A stretch of 54,751 bases of DNA from Bacteroidales bacterium (GCA_017615615.1 JAFZZW010000043.1:1-54751), one strand, 5' to 3'; counted from the first letter of the stretch, positions 9,036 to 18,598 are shown. The notes: generated by a model from the sequence alone, not told the origin. Numbers and translations are program-made.

Positions 9036-10189
9036 AGATTGCTGCGAAGGAAGTCCACTATTCTGCTACATGCATGTCCATCCCCATATGGATTGACCGC
9101 TTTGCTCATCTTTTCATATGCCGCAGGATCGTCAATCAGGGCCGACACTTCATCGACAATCAGATTACGATCCGCCCCCACAAGTCGGACAGTACCACTC
9201 TTCAATGCTTCCGGTCTCTCCGTCTCCTCCCGCATGACAAGGACGGGTTTCCCAAGACCCGGAGCCTCTTCCTGTATTCCTCCTGAATCAGTGAGGACGA
9301 TGAAAGACTTTTCCATCAAGAAAACGAACTCCAGGTATTGCAGTGGTTCAATGAAGAAGAAATTTTTGCACGAAGATAGATTCTCCCCGAAAACTCTATG
9401 TATGGGCTCACGGACATTGGGATTCAGATGCATGGGATACACAAAGTCAACCTCAGGATACTTTTCGGAGAGTTCCTTCATCGCCATTACCATATTGATG
9501 AATTTATCCCCGAAATTCTCTCGGCGATGACCGGTAATCAATACCAGCTTCTTATTTCCGTCGAGACGAGCAGCATCGTATCCATTATTTCTCAACGCAA
9601 CAACCTGGTTGTCAGCTAGTTTCTTATCCGCCTTCAACCGGCCGACGACCATCAGCAGTGCGTCAATAACAGTATTTCCAGTCACCAGCACCCGCCCTGG
9701 TGCTCTCTCGGACCGAAGGTTTTCCTTACAAAGTGGAGTAGGAGAAAAATTGAACGTTGCAATGCGTCCGGTTATCTGGCGATTGATCTCTTCCGGCCAT
9801 GGGCTGTATATGTTATAAGTTCGCAGGCCAGCCTCGACATGCCCTACAGGAATATGCTGGTAAAAAGCCGCCAAAGCAGCCGCCGAACTGGTTGATGTAT
9901 CTCCGTGAACAAGAACAACGTCGGGCTGGACCTCCTTCAAGACATCACGCATTCCCACCAGCACCTTTGCAGTTACGTCGTACAGATCCTGTCCCTTCTT
10001 CATGATGTTCAGGTCAAAATCAGGTTTGACATCAAAAATCTCCAATACCTGATCCAACATCTCACGATGCTGTCCTGTAACGCAAACAACGGTCGTAAAC
10101 TCATCAGGGAATTTTTGAAACTCCTTGACCAGCGGACACATTTTGATAGCTTCGGGGCGGGTACCGAAAACAAGTAACACTTTTTTCAT
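9032..10189 (-). CDS. wecB: UDP-N-acetylglucosamine 2-epimerase (non-hydrolysing)
   Basis: The protein interconverts UDP-GlcNAc and UDP-ManNAc. At 385 residues it has the usual length, with GTRPEAIK at 9-16, HGDTSTS near 95-101, HVEAGLRT at 117-124, PEEINR near 132-137, TGHRREN around 215 and TDSGGIQEEAP around 297. It overlaps the flippase gene by 4 bases at its start and the next glycosyltransferase by 4 bases at its end. With WecA and the GT26 transferase in the same operon, it most likely supplies UDP-ManNAc for a ManNAc-GlcNAc-PP-undecaprenol primer. Confidence 0.94.
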   Translation of the reverse strand: MKKVLLVFGTRPEAIKMCPLVKEFQKFPDEFTTVVCVTGQHREMLDQVLEIFDVKPDFDLNIMKKGQDLYDVTAKVLVGMRDVLKEVQPDVVLVHGDTSTSSAAALAAFYQHIPVGHVEAGLRTYNIYSPWPEEINRQITGRIATFNFSPTPLCKENLRSERAPGRVLVTGNTVIDALLMVVGRLKADKKLADNQVVALRNNGYDAARLDGNKKLVLITGHRRENFGDKFINMVMAMKELSEKYPEVDFVYPMHLNPNVREPIHRVFGENLSSCKNFFFIEPLQYLEFVFLMEKSFIVLTDSGGIQEEAPGLGKPVLVMREETERPEALKSGTVRLVGADRNLIVDEVSALIDDPAAYEKMSKAVNPYGDGHACSRIVDFLRSNL

Positions 10190-11658
10190 GAGTTGACTAT
10201 AATATGCTTTCCTTTTGCCAGGTCGCCAATCATGGCTGATGCATTTTTGAGCACATATGTCAAACTGTCGAACCTGAATAGTTTACAAAGGAAAAAATAA
10301 ATAACAGCACCGGAAAGGACCTGAATGGACAAAATCCAGATATTGCCTATCGGCAGCAGCTCACAGGAGAACACTACTGCACCCATAATAAGAGAAGCAA
10401 GTATAATCAGACAGATGTCTTTCAACTGCTCAACGGCCCCGTAATCGATAAGTCTTTTTGCAGGAGACAGGTTGATTGGAATACAAATGGCATTGTACAG
10501 CACAATCCCCCAGGCAACAGCGTAAACATTCATCATAAAGCTTATGACCAGGATGATTGCTTCTATGATCTTCTTGATTATCTCTATCTTGAGAGTCAAG
10601 TTACTGTAACCAAGAGCCTGAATGGCTGTGGCATTTATATTCTGTATCGGCATCAGAAGAAAAGCGATGCAAAAAATCCTGATAAAGGGCACGGCCGGGA
10701 GCCACTTTTCCGTAAGCAGCAGCAAAACTATCTCCTTTGATGCGAAAAAGAATCCGGCCAGAAGAGGAGCGACAAATAGATAGCTTACCGTCAAGGCTCT
10801 GCGCATCATCTGCTTGACTCTAATCCGGTTGTCCTGCTCATTGGAAAATGCAGGAAGAAGAACCGTCTGTATGGATGATGTGACATTGCCCATGATCAGA
10901 TTGGGCATTTGCTTTCCCCTGTCAAAGTATGCCAGGGTTGACGGCTGGTACAGCTTTCCAATAATCAAAGACCTGATATTCTCGTAAACAGTGATAATAA
11001 AGTTAGTAAGGAAAACTTTCCAACCGAAATCAAACAGTCCTTTAAACCTCGACAATGAAAACTCAAGAGTAGGTTTCCATCGTATGGCGAATAACAACAG
11101 GATGCAAATGATAATGGATGACAACAAATACTGGCCAACCAGCGCCCACACGCCAAAGCCCTTATATGCCAAAAGAATACCTACGCTTCCGGAAATGACC
11201 AGCGCCACTGCATTCACATAAAAATTCTTCCGGAAAAGCATGTGCCGTGAAACAAATGCAAACTGTATGGAATTAATGGAGCCAAAGAAAACAATTATCC
11301 CCAAAACACGAAGAACGGGCGTCAAGAGTTCCTTGCCATAAAAGCGGGAAATCAAGGGCGCGGAGAAAAAAAGAACCGAATATACAACAGCCGCGATACA
11401 CAAACAGAACCAGAATATGGTTGAATAATCTTTTTGATCCGAGTCTTTCTTCTGTATAAGTGCAGTATTTAGTCCTCCTGTGATTATTATGTTTGCAAAA
11501 CTGATAAAGACGAGAACAATGGCGATTATTCCATAGTCATCCGGCATCAGTATCCTTGCCAGAATAATCGAAATGATGAAGGACACGAGCTGAGTACCGA
11601 ACCGCTCGAGCAAGGTCCACATCATGGATGTAACAACTATTCTGTTTTCATTTCCCAT
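10186..11658 (-). CDS. Wzx-type polysaccharide flippase (MOP superfamily)
   Basis: This 490-residue protein has about 14 hydrophobic segments. The N-terminus (ERFGTQLVSFIISIILARILMPDDYGIIAIV) is typical of WzxC-like lipopolysaccharide-repeat translocases. It should move undecaprenyl-linked repeat units from the inner to the outer face of the cytoplasmic membrane. With an EpsG/Wzy-like polymerase and a Wzz-like protein in the operon, the locus is of the Wzx/Wzy-dependent type; no ABC transporter is seen. It lies 11 bases downstream of the polymerase gene. Confidence 0.9.
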   Translation of the reverse strand: MGNENRIVVTSMMWTLLERFGTQLVSFIISIILARILMPDDYGIIAIVLVFISFANIIITGGLNTALIQKKDSDQKDYSTIFWFCLCIAAVVYSVLFFSAPLISRFYGKELLTPVLRVLGIIVFFGSINSIQFAFVSRHMLFRKNFYVNAVALVISGSVGILLAYKGFGVWALVGQYLLSSIIICILLLFAIRWKPTLEFSLSRFKGLFDFGWKVFLTNFIITVYENIRSLIIGKLYQPSTLAYFDRGKQMPNLIMGNVTSSIQTVLLPAFSNEQDNRIRVKQMMRRALTVSYLFVAPLLAGFFFASKEIVLLLLTEKWLPAVPFIRIFCIAFLLMPIQNINATAIQALGYSNLTLKIEIIKKIIEAIILVISFMMNVYAVAWGIVLYNAICIPINLSPAKRLIDYGAVEQLKDICLIILASLIMGAVVFSCELLPIGNIWILSIQVLSGAVIYFFLCKLFRFDSLTYVLKNASAMIGDLAKGKHIIVNS

Positions 11659-11669
11659 CTATACGGAAT

Positions 11670-12905
11670 TTACGGCATGAAAACAAAACGATATGTGCCG
11701 AACCTGTCGTCCGTCATTCCCGTGATCCACGGCAATGACGTCTTGACTGCGTATCCTATCAGAAAAACCATAAACGCCAAAGCCCACATTTTTCCGTATC
11801 TCTTTTTTATGTCAAGTGTTACTGCCGGATAGACAACAAGGTTGAATACGACCAGGTACATTATCATACGGGCAAATGCTCCGGCTCCGTAGAATAACAT
11901 ATCTCCGAAAGCAGCAACGATAGAAATAATGCAGAAAATCCTCATTTTCGGGCCCGTATTGCGGATATAGCTGGAAACCAGAAAAACGATCACGGCATCG
12001 TACAAGACAATCAAAGGAGATATATCGAACAGATTCGTTTGAAGACTCTCTTCGAGATTTGTCGTTTCTGCATAGTTTGACAGACGGTTGAACGATCCGC
12101 CTGTCATCAGCATAAGCGGAACGAGGTACTGGTTCAACACGGTTATTTTGAAAAAGTATGTGAGCAGATAAATCAGCACCATCATTATCGGGAACACGTT
12201 ATACTTGTTCCACCACCGTTTGAGCGCAACCACAAAAGCATGAGACCTTGGTCTGCTTAGATGATGGAATTGCCCGTCAATCTCCATACTGTCCCTCATC
12301 ATCAATGCCCGCTTCTTCCATTTTATCCGTTGCCTGACAACGACAGCCACAAATAAAAGATAAAACGGCAGTACCACCAACATTGAATTGTGTGTGAAGT
12401 ATGCAATAACTACAAGGAATGGAGACAACCAGTTCAACCTCTTTCCGTCTGCAATCAGAAATGCCAGTACCATAAACTCGATTGCCAGTCCCTGACGCAT
12501 AGCCTTCATCTGCAACAGCATCATGTTGAAGGTGAAATAGAAAAGGATGGCCGCCAGATATCCAAATCTCTTAGGGGTATATTTACCGACGAACTTATAT
12601 AGGACAAAGCATTGAAAAAAGGAAATGATGAATACATAGAGCCAGTACGGGAACAAGTATGAGATCAGATACATCAGATAAGTCATAACCGGCTCATCGT
12701 CCGAAGAAATGACTCTGGCATCCGCTATATGATCCGACTCTATCATCTCATATGCTGCCTTGTATGTCATGAAATCCCCTTCAACCCCTTCCTGGAACCC
12801 CATTATAAGGAGAACCAGGATGAACCCCCAGTACGGCGGTAGCTTCTTGCGGAACAAGAAACTGAACAAGACCAGAAGAATACCGACTGTTAAAAGGATT
12901 ATCAC
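11670..12905 (-). CDS. EpsG/Wzy-type polysaccharide polymerase
   Basis: The 411-residue protein has about ten membrane segments and a hydrophilic basic loop near residues 195-235. The N-terminus with GFQEGVEGDFMTYKAAYEM resembles the EpsG family of repeat-unit polymerases, in which a conserved Asp/Tyr stretch follows the first helices. It probably joins repeat units in the periplasm. Such polymerases are poorly conserved, so assignment rests on topology and position between the flippase and a glycosyltransferase. Its start overlaps the upstream gene by 4 bases. Confidence 0.78.
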   Translation of the reverse strand: MIILLTVGILLVLFSFLFRKKLPPYWGFILVLLIMGFQEGVEGDFMTYKAAYEMIESDHIADARVISSDDEPVMTYLMYLISYLFPYWLYVFIISFFQCFVLYKFVGKYTPKRFGYLAAILFYFTFNMMLLQMKAMRQGLAIEFMVLAFLIADGKRLNWLSPFLVVIAYFTHNSMLVVLPFYLLFVAVVVRQRIKWKKRALMMRDSMEIDGQFHHLSRPRSHAFVVALKRWWNKYNVFPIMMVLIYLLTYFFKITVLNQYLVPLMLMTGGSFNRLSNYAETTNLEESLQTNLFDISPLIVLYDAVIVFLVSSYIRNTGPKMRIFCIISIVAAFGDMLFYGAGAFARMIMYLVVFNLVVYPAVTLDIKKRYGKMWALAFMVFLIGYAVKTSLPWITGMTDDRFGTYRFVFMP

Positions 12906-14086
12906 GACACCAGTCCGGATAAAAAGGTGTTAAGGACGGAGATGTTTTTTGCGGGAGAGAACATCTCTTCTACAATCTTGCGGTCTTCGGAAGCGAGCGA
13001 GGCACGAAGACGGGAATCATCTGCCAATAAACCACGGACGGCCCTTTCGAACGAATCGATATCGTTCATCCGGAACAGGCAGGCCATCCTGCCGTCGAGG
13101 GAGTACTCCCGCGCCTCCTCGGTATCGGCGGCGACCGCAGGCAAGCCCAGTACGATGGCCTCGGCCATCGACAGGTTGGCATGCGGGATGGTGTAATAAC
13201 TGAGCATGCAATACGACTGCTGCATGATGCTCTTCATTTCATAGGTCCCGGGAATACAAAGCACCCGTGAATCGTTGCGAGCCAGCATCTTCACCTTATA
13301 CTCGTAAGTAGGGACCCCGAGCTTGTACATAAGCATTTTAATACGCCCTGTCAACCCTCTCCCGGAAAGGTCCTTGGTGCAGCCAAGGACGAGAAGCCTG
13401 TAGGAGCTGTCGGTCAACCGGGTGCAGAAAGTCTTCATGACTTCGTAAGCACCTTTGATCCGCAGCACTCCACCCATGAACAGGAAGAGTTTCTTGCCGG
13501 CCATACTCTCGCCGAAAAGATCGTCCAGGCAAACAGGCTTATCCCTTGAGTCCATGTCTATCCAGTCATACACTACAGTGGATCGGATGTCCGGGAAAAT
13601 CGACGCGCTATACCCGTTTATAGCGACAATCCGGTCGCAGTACTTTCCCACAATGCTCCTCACCCATTTCAGCTGCATCCGGTGCTCGTTCAACGGCCAA
13701 TGCTCCCTGACATGCATTACGGTAATGCACCCGTTATCCTTGGCGGGCTTCAGGTAGGGCGAGATCATCATGTTGTTCAGATAAACGATATCCGGACTCT
13801 CTTCTTTCAGTATCCTTTCGAATTTGCCCAGCGATCTGAACACCCGGAAATATGCCTTGACGCTTTTATAACGGAGCAGCGGTTCGTTGTAAGGTATCTG
13901 CCTGAGCTCCGGCATGAAAACCACCCTTATGCCCAGGCGGTTGAATTCCTCCGCCAGGGTCCCGTTCCCCTGAAGGAGCACCACAGGCTCGAACAGGGAA
14001 CGGTCAATGGATTTCACAAGGTTGAGAAGGCAGTAGCTGCCGCCTCCCACACTGGAGACATGGTGAACAAACAGAATCCGCCTCAT
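12902..14086 (-). CDS. Family 4 glycosyltransferase
   Basis: A 394-residue GT-B enzyme. The N-terminal glycine-rich loop HHVSSVGGGSYCLLNLV (8-24) and the C-terminal donor-site stretch SMAEAIVLGLPAVAADTEEAREY give a good match to GT4 transferases with the E-x7-E motif. It is cytoplasmic and peripheral to the membrane. It is the first transferase after the chain-length gene. Base composition is nearer the genome average than that of the glycosyltransferases at 6-9 kb, so it may belong to a more stable part of the locus. Confidence 0.85.
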   Translation of the reverse strand: MRRILFVHHVSSVGGGSYCLLNLVKSIDRSLFEPVVLLQGNGTLAEEFNRLGIRVVFMPELRQIPYNEPLLRYKSVKAYFRVFRSLGKFERILKEESPDIVYLNNMMISPYLKPAKDNGCITVMHVREHWPLNEHRMQLKWVRSIVGKYCDRIVAINGYSASIFPDIRSTVVYDWIDMDSRDKPVCLDDLFGESMAGKKLFLFMGGVLRIKGAYEVMKTFCTRLTDSSYRLLVLGCTKDLSGRGLTGRIKMLMYKLGVPTYEYKVKMLARNDSRVLCIPGTYEMKSIMQQSYCMLSYYTIPHANLSMAEAIVLGLPAVAADTEEAREYSLDGRMACLFRMNDIDSFERAVRGLLADDSRLRASLASEDRKIVEEMFSPAKNISVLNTFLSGLVS

Positions 14087-14124
14087 CGCTCTTCAGGGGT
14101 TTGTACCGAAATAACCACCGAAGC

Positions 14125-15225
14125 CTATTCGGGTTGATTCTCCTTTTTGATGCAAGCCCAAATTGATCCTGCAAGAGCGCCAAGGATAAACCACAGAATA
14201 ACAAGCTTTACCCGTGACGGCTTACCGACCCTGGGTGCCATTCCATGCTGAATAACCACCAGAACCGGGGCCTCCTGCTGCAATTTTGCTTCAGCATTCA
14301 TCAGATTCTGGGCAGTTTGACTATACATCTGAAAGCGAAGCTGCGCTTCATTCTGCAATTGTTGCTGATAAACCTGGGTACCCTTGCTGATGATATTCTG
14401 GTGTGAATCCATGTAATTGGCATAGGCTCGCTGAGCTCGAAGATAATCTTCCCTGGTCTCCGTATATAAATCCTGGAAATACTCTACATTCTCTTTTGAT
14501 TTTTCCGTTCTGTAGGAGATGACAAATGCCTTGAGCTCTTCTACAGCTGCATTTGCAAGATTGGCGGAAATGACAGGGTCCTGTGTCGTAACGTTGATGG
14601 ACAAAAGATAAGTGCGCTTCTCCAGTGAAGAAGTGATGCATTTCGACATTGCTTTTACCACCCTTTCCTGCTCGCGGGTCAGACGCAGGGAATCCATCTC
14701 AGAATGTCCTTCGGCCTCATCCTTCTCCCCTGGCTTTGAAAACAGCCTGAAAACAGCATCCTTAGCCATAAAAGGGAGCCCTAACACATATCCCCACCAT
14801 GGATGCTTGGTGTAGTTTGCCATGTAGTCATACAAGTCCGTATGAATAACCGTATCCTTCTTCTCGATGACCACGGGCATATCAAACAAGTCAATGTAAA
14901 AACCAGTGGAATTGATAATTGACGGATACATGTCAGGATGCATAGCATCGGTAAGGGCCATGGTATTCATGTTGACACCGGCCAGGCTTGCAAGAGTGCT
15001 CAAGCCTCCAGACGTAGCGCGGGTGACCAGTTCCGGTGCCACTACCGCTTTGGATGTGTAAGTCCTGGGGGTACCTAAAGCTATTACAACACCAAGAATC
15101 GCCCCGCACAATGCGAACAGCAACACCTTTTTCCATGCACCCAGCACTCTCTTTACATATTTCATGAGATCGATGGGCTCACCAATGCCGCCATCATAAT
15201 CATCGAATTCATCAAATTCCTTCAT
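14125..15225 (-). CDS. Wzz-type chain-length determinant protein
   Basis: The 366-residue protein has one membrane helix near residues 36-55 (VLLFALCGAILGVVIALG), a long periplasmic alpha-helical region with coiled-coil character around 220-310, and a second helix near 341-358, the classic Wzz layout. A proline-rich PRVGKPSRVK segment precedes the second helix, as in the family. It would set the length of the polymer made by the Wzy-type enzyme. There is no C-terminal tyrosine-kinase domain. The acidic cytoplasmic N-terminus (MKEFDEFDDYDGG) is unusual but seen in Bacteroidota relatives. Confidence 0.88.
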   Translation of the reverse strand: MKEFDEFDDYDGGIGEPIDLMKYVKRVLGAWKKVLLFALCGAILGVVIALGTPRTYTSKAVVAPELVTRATSGGLSTLASLAGVNMNTMALTDAMHPDMYPSIINSTGFYIDLFDMPVVIEKKDTVIHTDLYDYMANYTKHPWWGYVLGLPFMAKDAVFRLFSKPGEKDEAEGHSEMDSLRLTREQERVVKAMSKCITSSLEKRTYLLSINVTTQDPVISANLANAAVEELKAFVISYRTEKSKENVEYFQDLYTETREDYLRAQRAYANYMDSHQNIISKGTQVYQQQLQNEAQLRFQMYSQTAQNLMNAEAKLQQEAPVLVVIQHGMAPRVGKPSRVKLVILWFILGALAGSIWACIKKENQPE

Positions 15226-15278
15226 AACCTCATCATTATGGACTAATTATACGTGATAAAAAACGCAGCTGCCACTGA

Positions 15279-17780
15279 CTACTTGAACAGATTCACGATA
15301 GTCGCGACCATTGTGGTGATGGAGGCCGCAGACGTACCGATACTCAGCCATTCTCCGGTGGACAGCCTGTCCTTGTCGGAACGTGCCGGAACGACTATTT
15401 CGCACCCCGGCTGCAACTTGGCTCCGGCACCTACGGCGACAGTACCGTTCATGTATACCACATAGGTCTTGGCACGGCGCGCGCGGTTGCTGAAACCGCC
15501 GGCCTGGTTGACATAATAGCGGACGGGCTTGCCGGAAATGTAGTGTACGGTGTTGGGATAAAGGACTTCACCCTGGATACGCACCGTAGTGGCCACCTCG
15601 GGAACGATCAGTTCGTCACCGTCGCGAAGGATCATATCGTAGTCGGAGCCCGGATTGGCGAGCGCCTTGTCAAGTTCCAGACCGACAGTATAAACCTCGG
15701 AAACCTTGAGTTTGTTGACATCGAGCGAGTCGCTGCTGGAGATGGTCTGGCTGACCATCCTGGCCATGGCGATACGGACGTTGCGCTCGTACTGATTGAT
15801 CTTGCGCTTGAGCATGGCGCCCTGGATATTGCCGTTGGGCGTTGCGCCTCCGGCACGTTTGATCAGGTCGGATACGCGTTCGTTATTGGCGACCAGGGTA
15901 TACTGACCCGGGAAGGTCACCTCGCCGGTGATGGTTACGTTACGCTGTTCGATGTACGTAGGGCTGCGGCGCACTGAGACCACGTCGTTAGGCATGAGTT
16001 CGAATCCGCCGGCGCCGTCCTCGACAAGACCGTCCTTGATGGACAGCGAGAACACCTCGGCAAGAATATCGTTGGCGGCGGTGCTGGAAGCATCGTTGAT
16101 ACGGCGGGAGATGTCGACCTTGGCGGTGGAGGCGCCTTCGGCAAGACCGCCGGCAATAATGATGATATCTTCGACGGTGGTATGCTCGGCATACTGGTAC
16201 TTGCCGGGAGTGGTCACATAGCCGGTGACCGTAATGTCTCCCTTGGGTTCAAGTTCGTTGACGTTCGAAATGATCAATATGTCGCCTCTTTGCAACAGGA
16301 TATCGGGAACAGTACCTTCCAGGATGCCCTTCAGGGGAACTGCGACAAGCGCCATCGAGCGGTCAGGCTTCTCGCGTACAATCTGGGCGCGCCCGAGGAA
16401 CGCATCCTCCATCACACCCCCGGCATGCTGGATAAGCTGGCCGACGGTGAGGATGTCGCCGCCGATCTCGAATTTACCGGGACGATAGACCGAGCCCTTT
16501 ATCTCGACGCGGTTGGTGAACACCTCCACCTCGCTGCCGCTGACAAGGACGGCGTCTCCGTCACGCAGAGAGAACGAATCGTACTTTTCAGATTTGACCG
16601 TATACATGGTGTTGGTGTGACCGTTGTTGCGCTCGACGCCGAGTTCACCTGGCCAGGCATTTCCTGTAAAGCCGCCGGCATAGTTGATGAGGTTGGCGAC
16701 GGGCTCGCCGTCTTTCATCTCGTAATACATCGGCCTTTTGATGGCGCCGGTGATGCTCACAAGGGCGTCATAGGCCGGGACGATGATAACGTCGCCCTCC
16801 TTCAGCGGATAGTTGAGTTCCGTCTTGCCGTTGAACAGGTATTCGTAGATGTCCACGACGGCCAGAGTCTCCCCTCCGCGGACAATCCTGACGTTTCGCA
16901 GGGAACCGACCTCGGTGATGCCGCCGGCCCTGTAGAGGGCATTGAAAAGCGTGGTGAAGGAAGACAGGCGATAAGCGCCGGGGAGATTGACCTCGCCCAG
17001 TACGTTAACCTGGATTGAACGGATGTCTCCGAGGACTACGCTCATCTGCGAACCGCCGCCCTTCAATGAAGAATAAATCTTGCTCAAGGAGTTTTTCAGC
17101 TTGCCTGTGGCCTCTTTGATGGTCAGCCCGGAAAGGACTACGGGACCGACCTGTGGGATGTTGATGCGGCCTTCGGGAGTGATTTTCTGGGTTATATTGG
17201 CCTCGCTGACACCCCAGATGTCGATAATCACCTCGTCGCCGGGACCGAGGACATAATCCTCCGGAGTGGCGACATTCACATTGGGCTCGAACGACATGGT
17301 CTTGCTGGTGAACATCTTGTGGCCGTAGATAATCTTCTTTCCATCCTCGTCCAGCAAGGGGTTGACATCTTCTTCCGGAGTTTCGGTAAGCTCGTTACCC
17401 TCAGCTTCTGCCGTCTTTTTCTTTACCTTGTTGGTGACAGAGCCGTCGGAAGCATTCAGCCCCTGCTGCACCTCTTCATTTTCTTCTTCCTTAACGGCAT
17501 TCACACGCTCCTTGGATGTCTTGCCAAGCTTGTTGGACGGAAGCACATTGGTGTCTCCCATGTTGACGTTGCCGCTCTTGTAAGCCTTGAAAAGCCTCTG
17601 AAGCTGGGACGTGGTAACGCCTTTCGCGAGGAGTTCCGTGCCGATCTGCCTTTCGGACTTGCCCTGGGTCATTCCCTGGGTGATGTAGGTGATGATCTGT
17701 TCGTCAGACATCTGGGCAAACGCCGCCAGCGTCCCGAGCGAAAGGAACGCCACCAGCAGCATAATGATTCTTTTACGCAT
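15279..17780 (-). CDS. Wza-like outer-membrane polysaccharide export protein (multi-SLBB)
   Basis: The 833-residue secreted protein has a signal peptide (MRKRIIMLLVAFLSLGTLAAFAQ), then a Gln/Glu-rich linker, then the polysaccharide export domain (YVLGPGDEVIIDIWGVSEANITQKITPEGRI, around 180) and several SLBB domains in tandem (VNVLGEVNLPGAYRL, ITGAIKRPMYYEM, VEIKGSVYRPGKFEI, VTGYVTTPGKYQY, ITGEVTFPGQYTL, IQGEVLYPNTVHY). It is about twice the length of E. coli Wza, as is usual for Bacteroidota. It should form the channel across periplasm and outer membrane. A short C-terminal hydrophobic segment follows the last SLBB domain. Confidence 0.92.
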   Translation of the reverse strand: MRKRIIMLLVAFLSLGTLAAFAQMSDEQIITYITQGMTQGKSERQIGTELLAKGVTTSQLQRLFKAYKSGNVNMGDTNVLPSNKLGKTSKERVNAVKEEENEEVQQGLNASDGSVTNKVKKKTAEAEGNELTETPEEDVNPLLDEDGKKIIYGHKMFTSKTMSFEPNVNVATPEDYVLGPGDEVIIDIWGVSEANITQKITPEGRINIPQVGPVVLSGLTIKEATGKLKNSLSKIYSSLKGGGSQMSVVLGDIRSIQVNVLGEVNLPGAYRLSSFTTLFNALYRAGGITEVGSLRNVRIVRGGETLAVVDIYEYLFNGKTELNYPLKEGDVIIVPAYDALVSITGAIKRPMYYEMKDGEPVANLINYAGGFTGNAWPGELGVERNNGHTNTMYTVKSEKYDSFSLRDGDAVLVSGSEVEVFTNRVEIKGSVYRPGKFEIGGDILTVGQLIQHAGGVMEDAFLGRAQIVREKPDRSMALVAVPLKGILEGTVPDILLQRGDILIISNVNELEPKGDITVTGYVTTPGKYQYAEHTTVEDIIIIAGGLAEGASTAKVDISRRINDASSTAANDILAEVFSLSIKDGLVEDGAGGFELMPNDVVSVRRSPTYIEQRNVTITGEVTFPGQYTLVANNERVSDLIKRAGGATPNGNIQGAMLKRKINQYERNVRIAMARMVSQTISSSDSLDVNKLKVSEVYTVGLELDKALANPGSDYDMILRDGDELIVPEVATTVRIQGEVLYPNTVHYISGKPVRYYVNQAGGFSNRARRAKTYVVYMNGTVAVGAGAKLQPGCEIVVPARSDKDRLSTGEWLSIGTSAASITTMVATIVNLFK

Positions 17781-17818
17781 ATCGTTTGAGTTTTTGTTAC
17801 GACTTCGTCCCCGCCTGT

Positions 17819-17833
17819 CACATCCTGGATGTG
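17819..17833. repeat. Small palindrome in the ywqE-wza gap
   Basis: CACATCC and GGATGTG flank a single base, a 15-base palindrome inside the 92-base gap between the phosphatase and export genes. It could be an operator or a weak RNA hairpin modulating export-gene expression. No TAnnTTTG box is seen in this gap. Confidence 0.3.
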
Positions 17834-17872
17834 GGCGCCGACAGCCCCGGAGGGCGCGTCCCTGCCTCTCCC

Positions 17873-18562
17873 CTACGGGATGAGGGCGAGGATTTTCTTG
17901 CTGAGCTCTGCGCTCAGAAGATGCTCGAGCGAACTCAGACGGTGAAGGTCTGTGCCGCTATAATCGTACATCCCTGCCTGCAGGAGTTTTTCCGCCTTGG
18001 CCTTGACCTCGGAGCCGTATGCTCCGACGAGGGATGTTATATTCAGCTGAAACTCTATCTTGTCGGCCTTGAGGGCCTCATAGCGTGCCATGTCCATGTA
18101 CATGTAACGCTCCGGATGGGCGAGGAGCGGATACCAGCCCTTGGATTTGACAGACGAGAGTATTCCGTCCATATCCATGGGCGGGTTGAAATATGACGTT
18201 TCCACGAGGAGACGCTTGTCCGGAAGGGGAAGCAGATCGCCGGCCTTGAGCCTGTCCTCGAACAGGGGGTCCATCATGTTCTCCGAAGCGAGATGGAGGC
18301 GAAGGCGCCCGCCGTAGGCCACCTGTAGGTCCGTGAAACGCTGGCGCAGGGCGGCAGTGGTATTGGGGATGTCTTCCATTATGTGGGGCGTAAGCCACAC
18401 TTCCTTGAAACCTGCCTTTTCATAGAGGGAAAGGGCGGCGAGGGAATCCTCCATGGTCCTGAAACCGTCGTCAACACCGGGAAGGATATGGCAATGCCAG
18501 TCGGTCCTTCCCTCGAGAAGGCCGTAGGTTGACACTTTGACGCTGCGGTTGAACAAGCCCAT
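17873..18562 (-). CDS. YwqE/CpsB-type tyrosine-protein phosphatase (PHP family)
   Basis: The 229-residue cytoplasmic metalloenzyme has the PHP motifs: HCH at 23-25, GVDDG at 29-33, TPHI near 57-60, HPERY near 162 and GTDLH near 206. Family members dephosphorylate bacterial tyrosine kinases that control capsule polymerisation. It is the first gene of the polysaccharide operon, behind a TATATTTG box. No BY-kinase or Wzz-kinase fusion is seen in the window, so its substrate must be encoded elsewhere, or the protein acts differently. Confidence 0.87.
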   Translation of the reverse strand: MGLFNRSVKVSTYGLLEGRTDWHCHILPGVDDGFRTMEDSLAALSLYEKAGFKEVWLTPHIMEDIPNTTAALRQRFTDLQVAYGGRLRLHLASENMMDPLFEDRLKAGDLLPLPDKRLLVETSYFNPPMDMDGILSSVKSKGWYPLLAHPERYMYMDMARYEALKADKIEFQLNITSLVGAYGSEVKAKAEKLLQAGMYDYSGTDLHRLSSLEHLLSAELSKKILALIP

Positions 18563-18570
18563 ACAAAAAG

Positions 18571-18578
18571 CAAATATA
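18571..18578 (-). promoter_or_regulatory. -7 box for the polysaccharide operon
   Basis: TATATTTG on the minus strand, with G at 18571, lies 8 bases before the phosphatase start codon in the 36-base gap after ffh. No good TTG is seen 19-21 bases upstream. It overlaps the AAAGAAT-aa-ATTCTTT palindrome at its upstream edge. Confidence 0.5.
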
Positions 18579-18593
18579 AAGAATAAATTCTTT
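18578..18593. repeat. AT-rich palindrome between ffh and the phosphatase gene
   Basis: AAAGAAT (18578-18584) and ATTCTTT (18587-18593) form a perfect 7-base inverted repeat with 2 bases between. It is just past the ffh stop and at the edge of the -7 box of the polysaccharide operon. It could act as a weak terminator or as an operator. Confidence 0.35.
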
Positions 18594-18598
18594 ATTTC

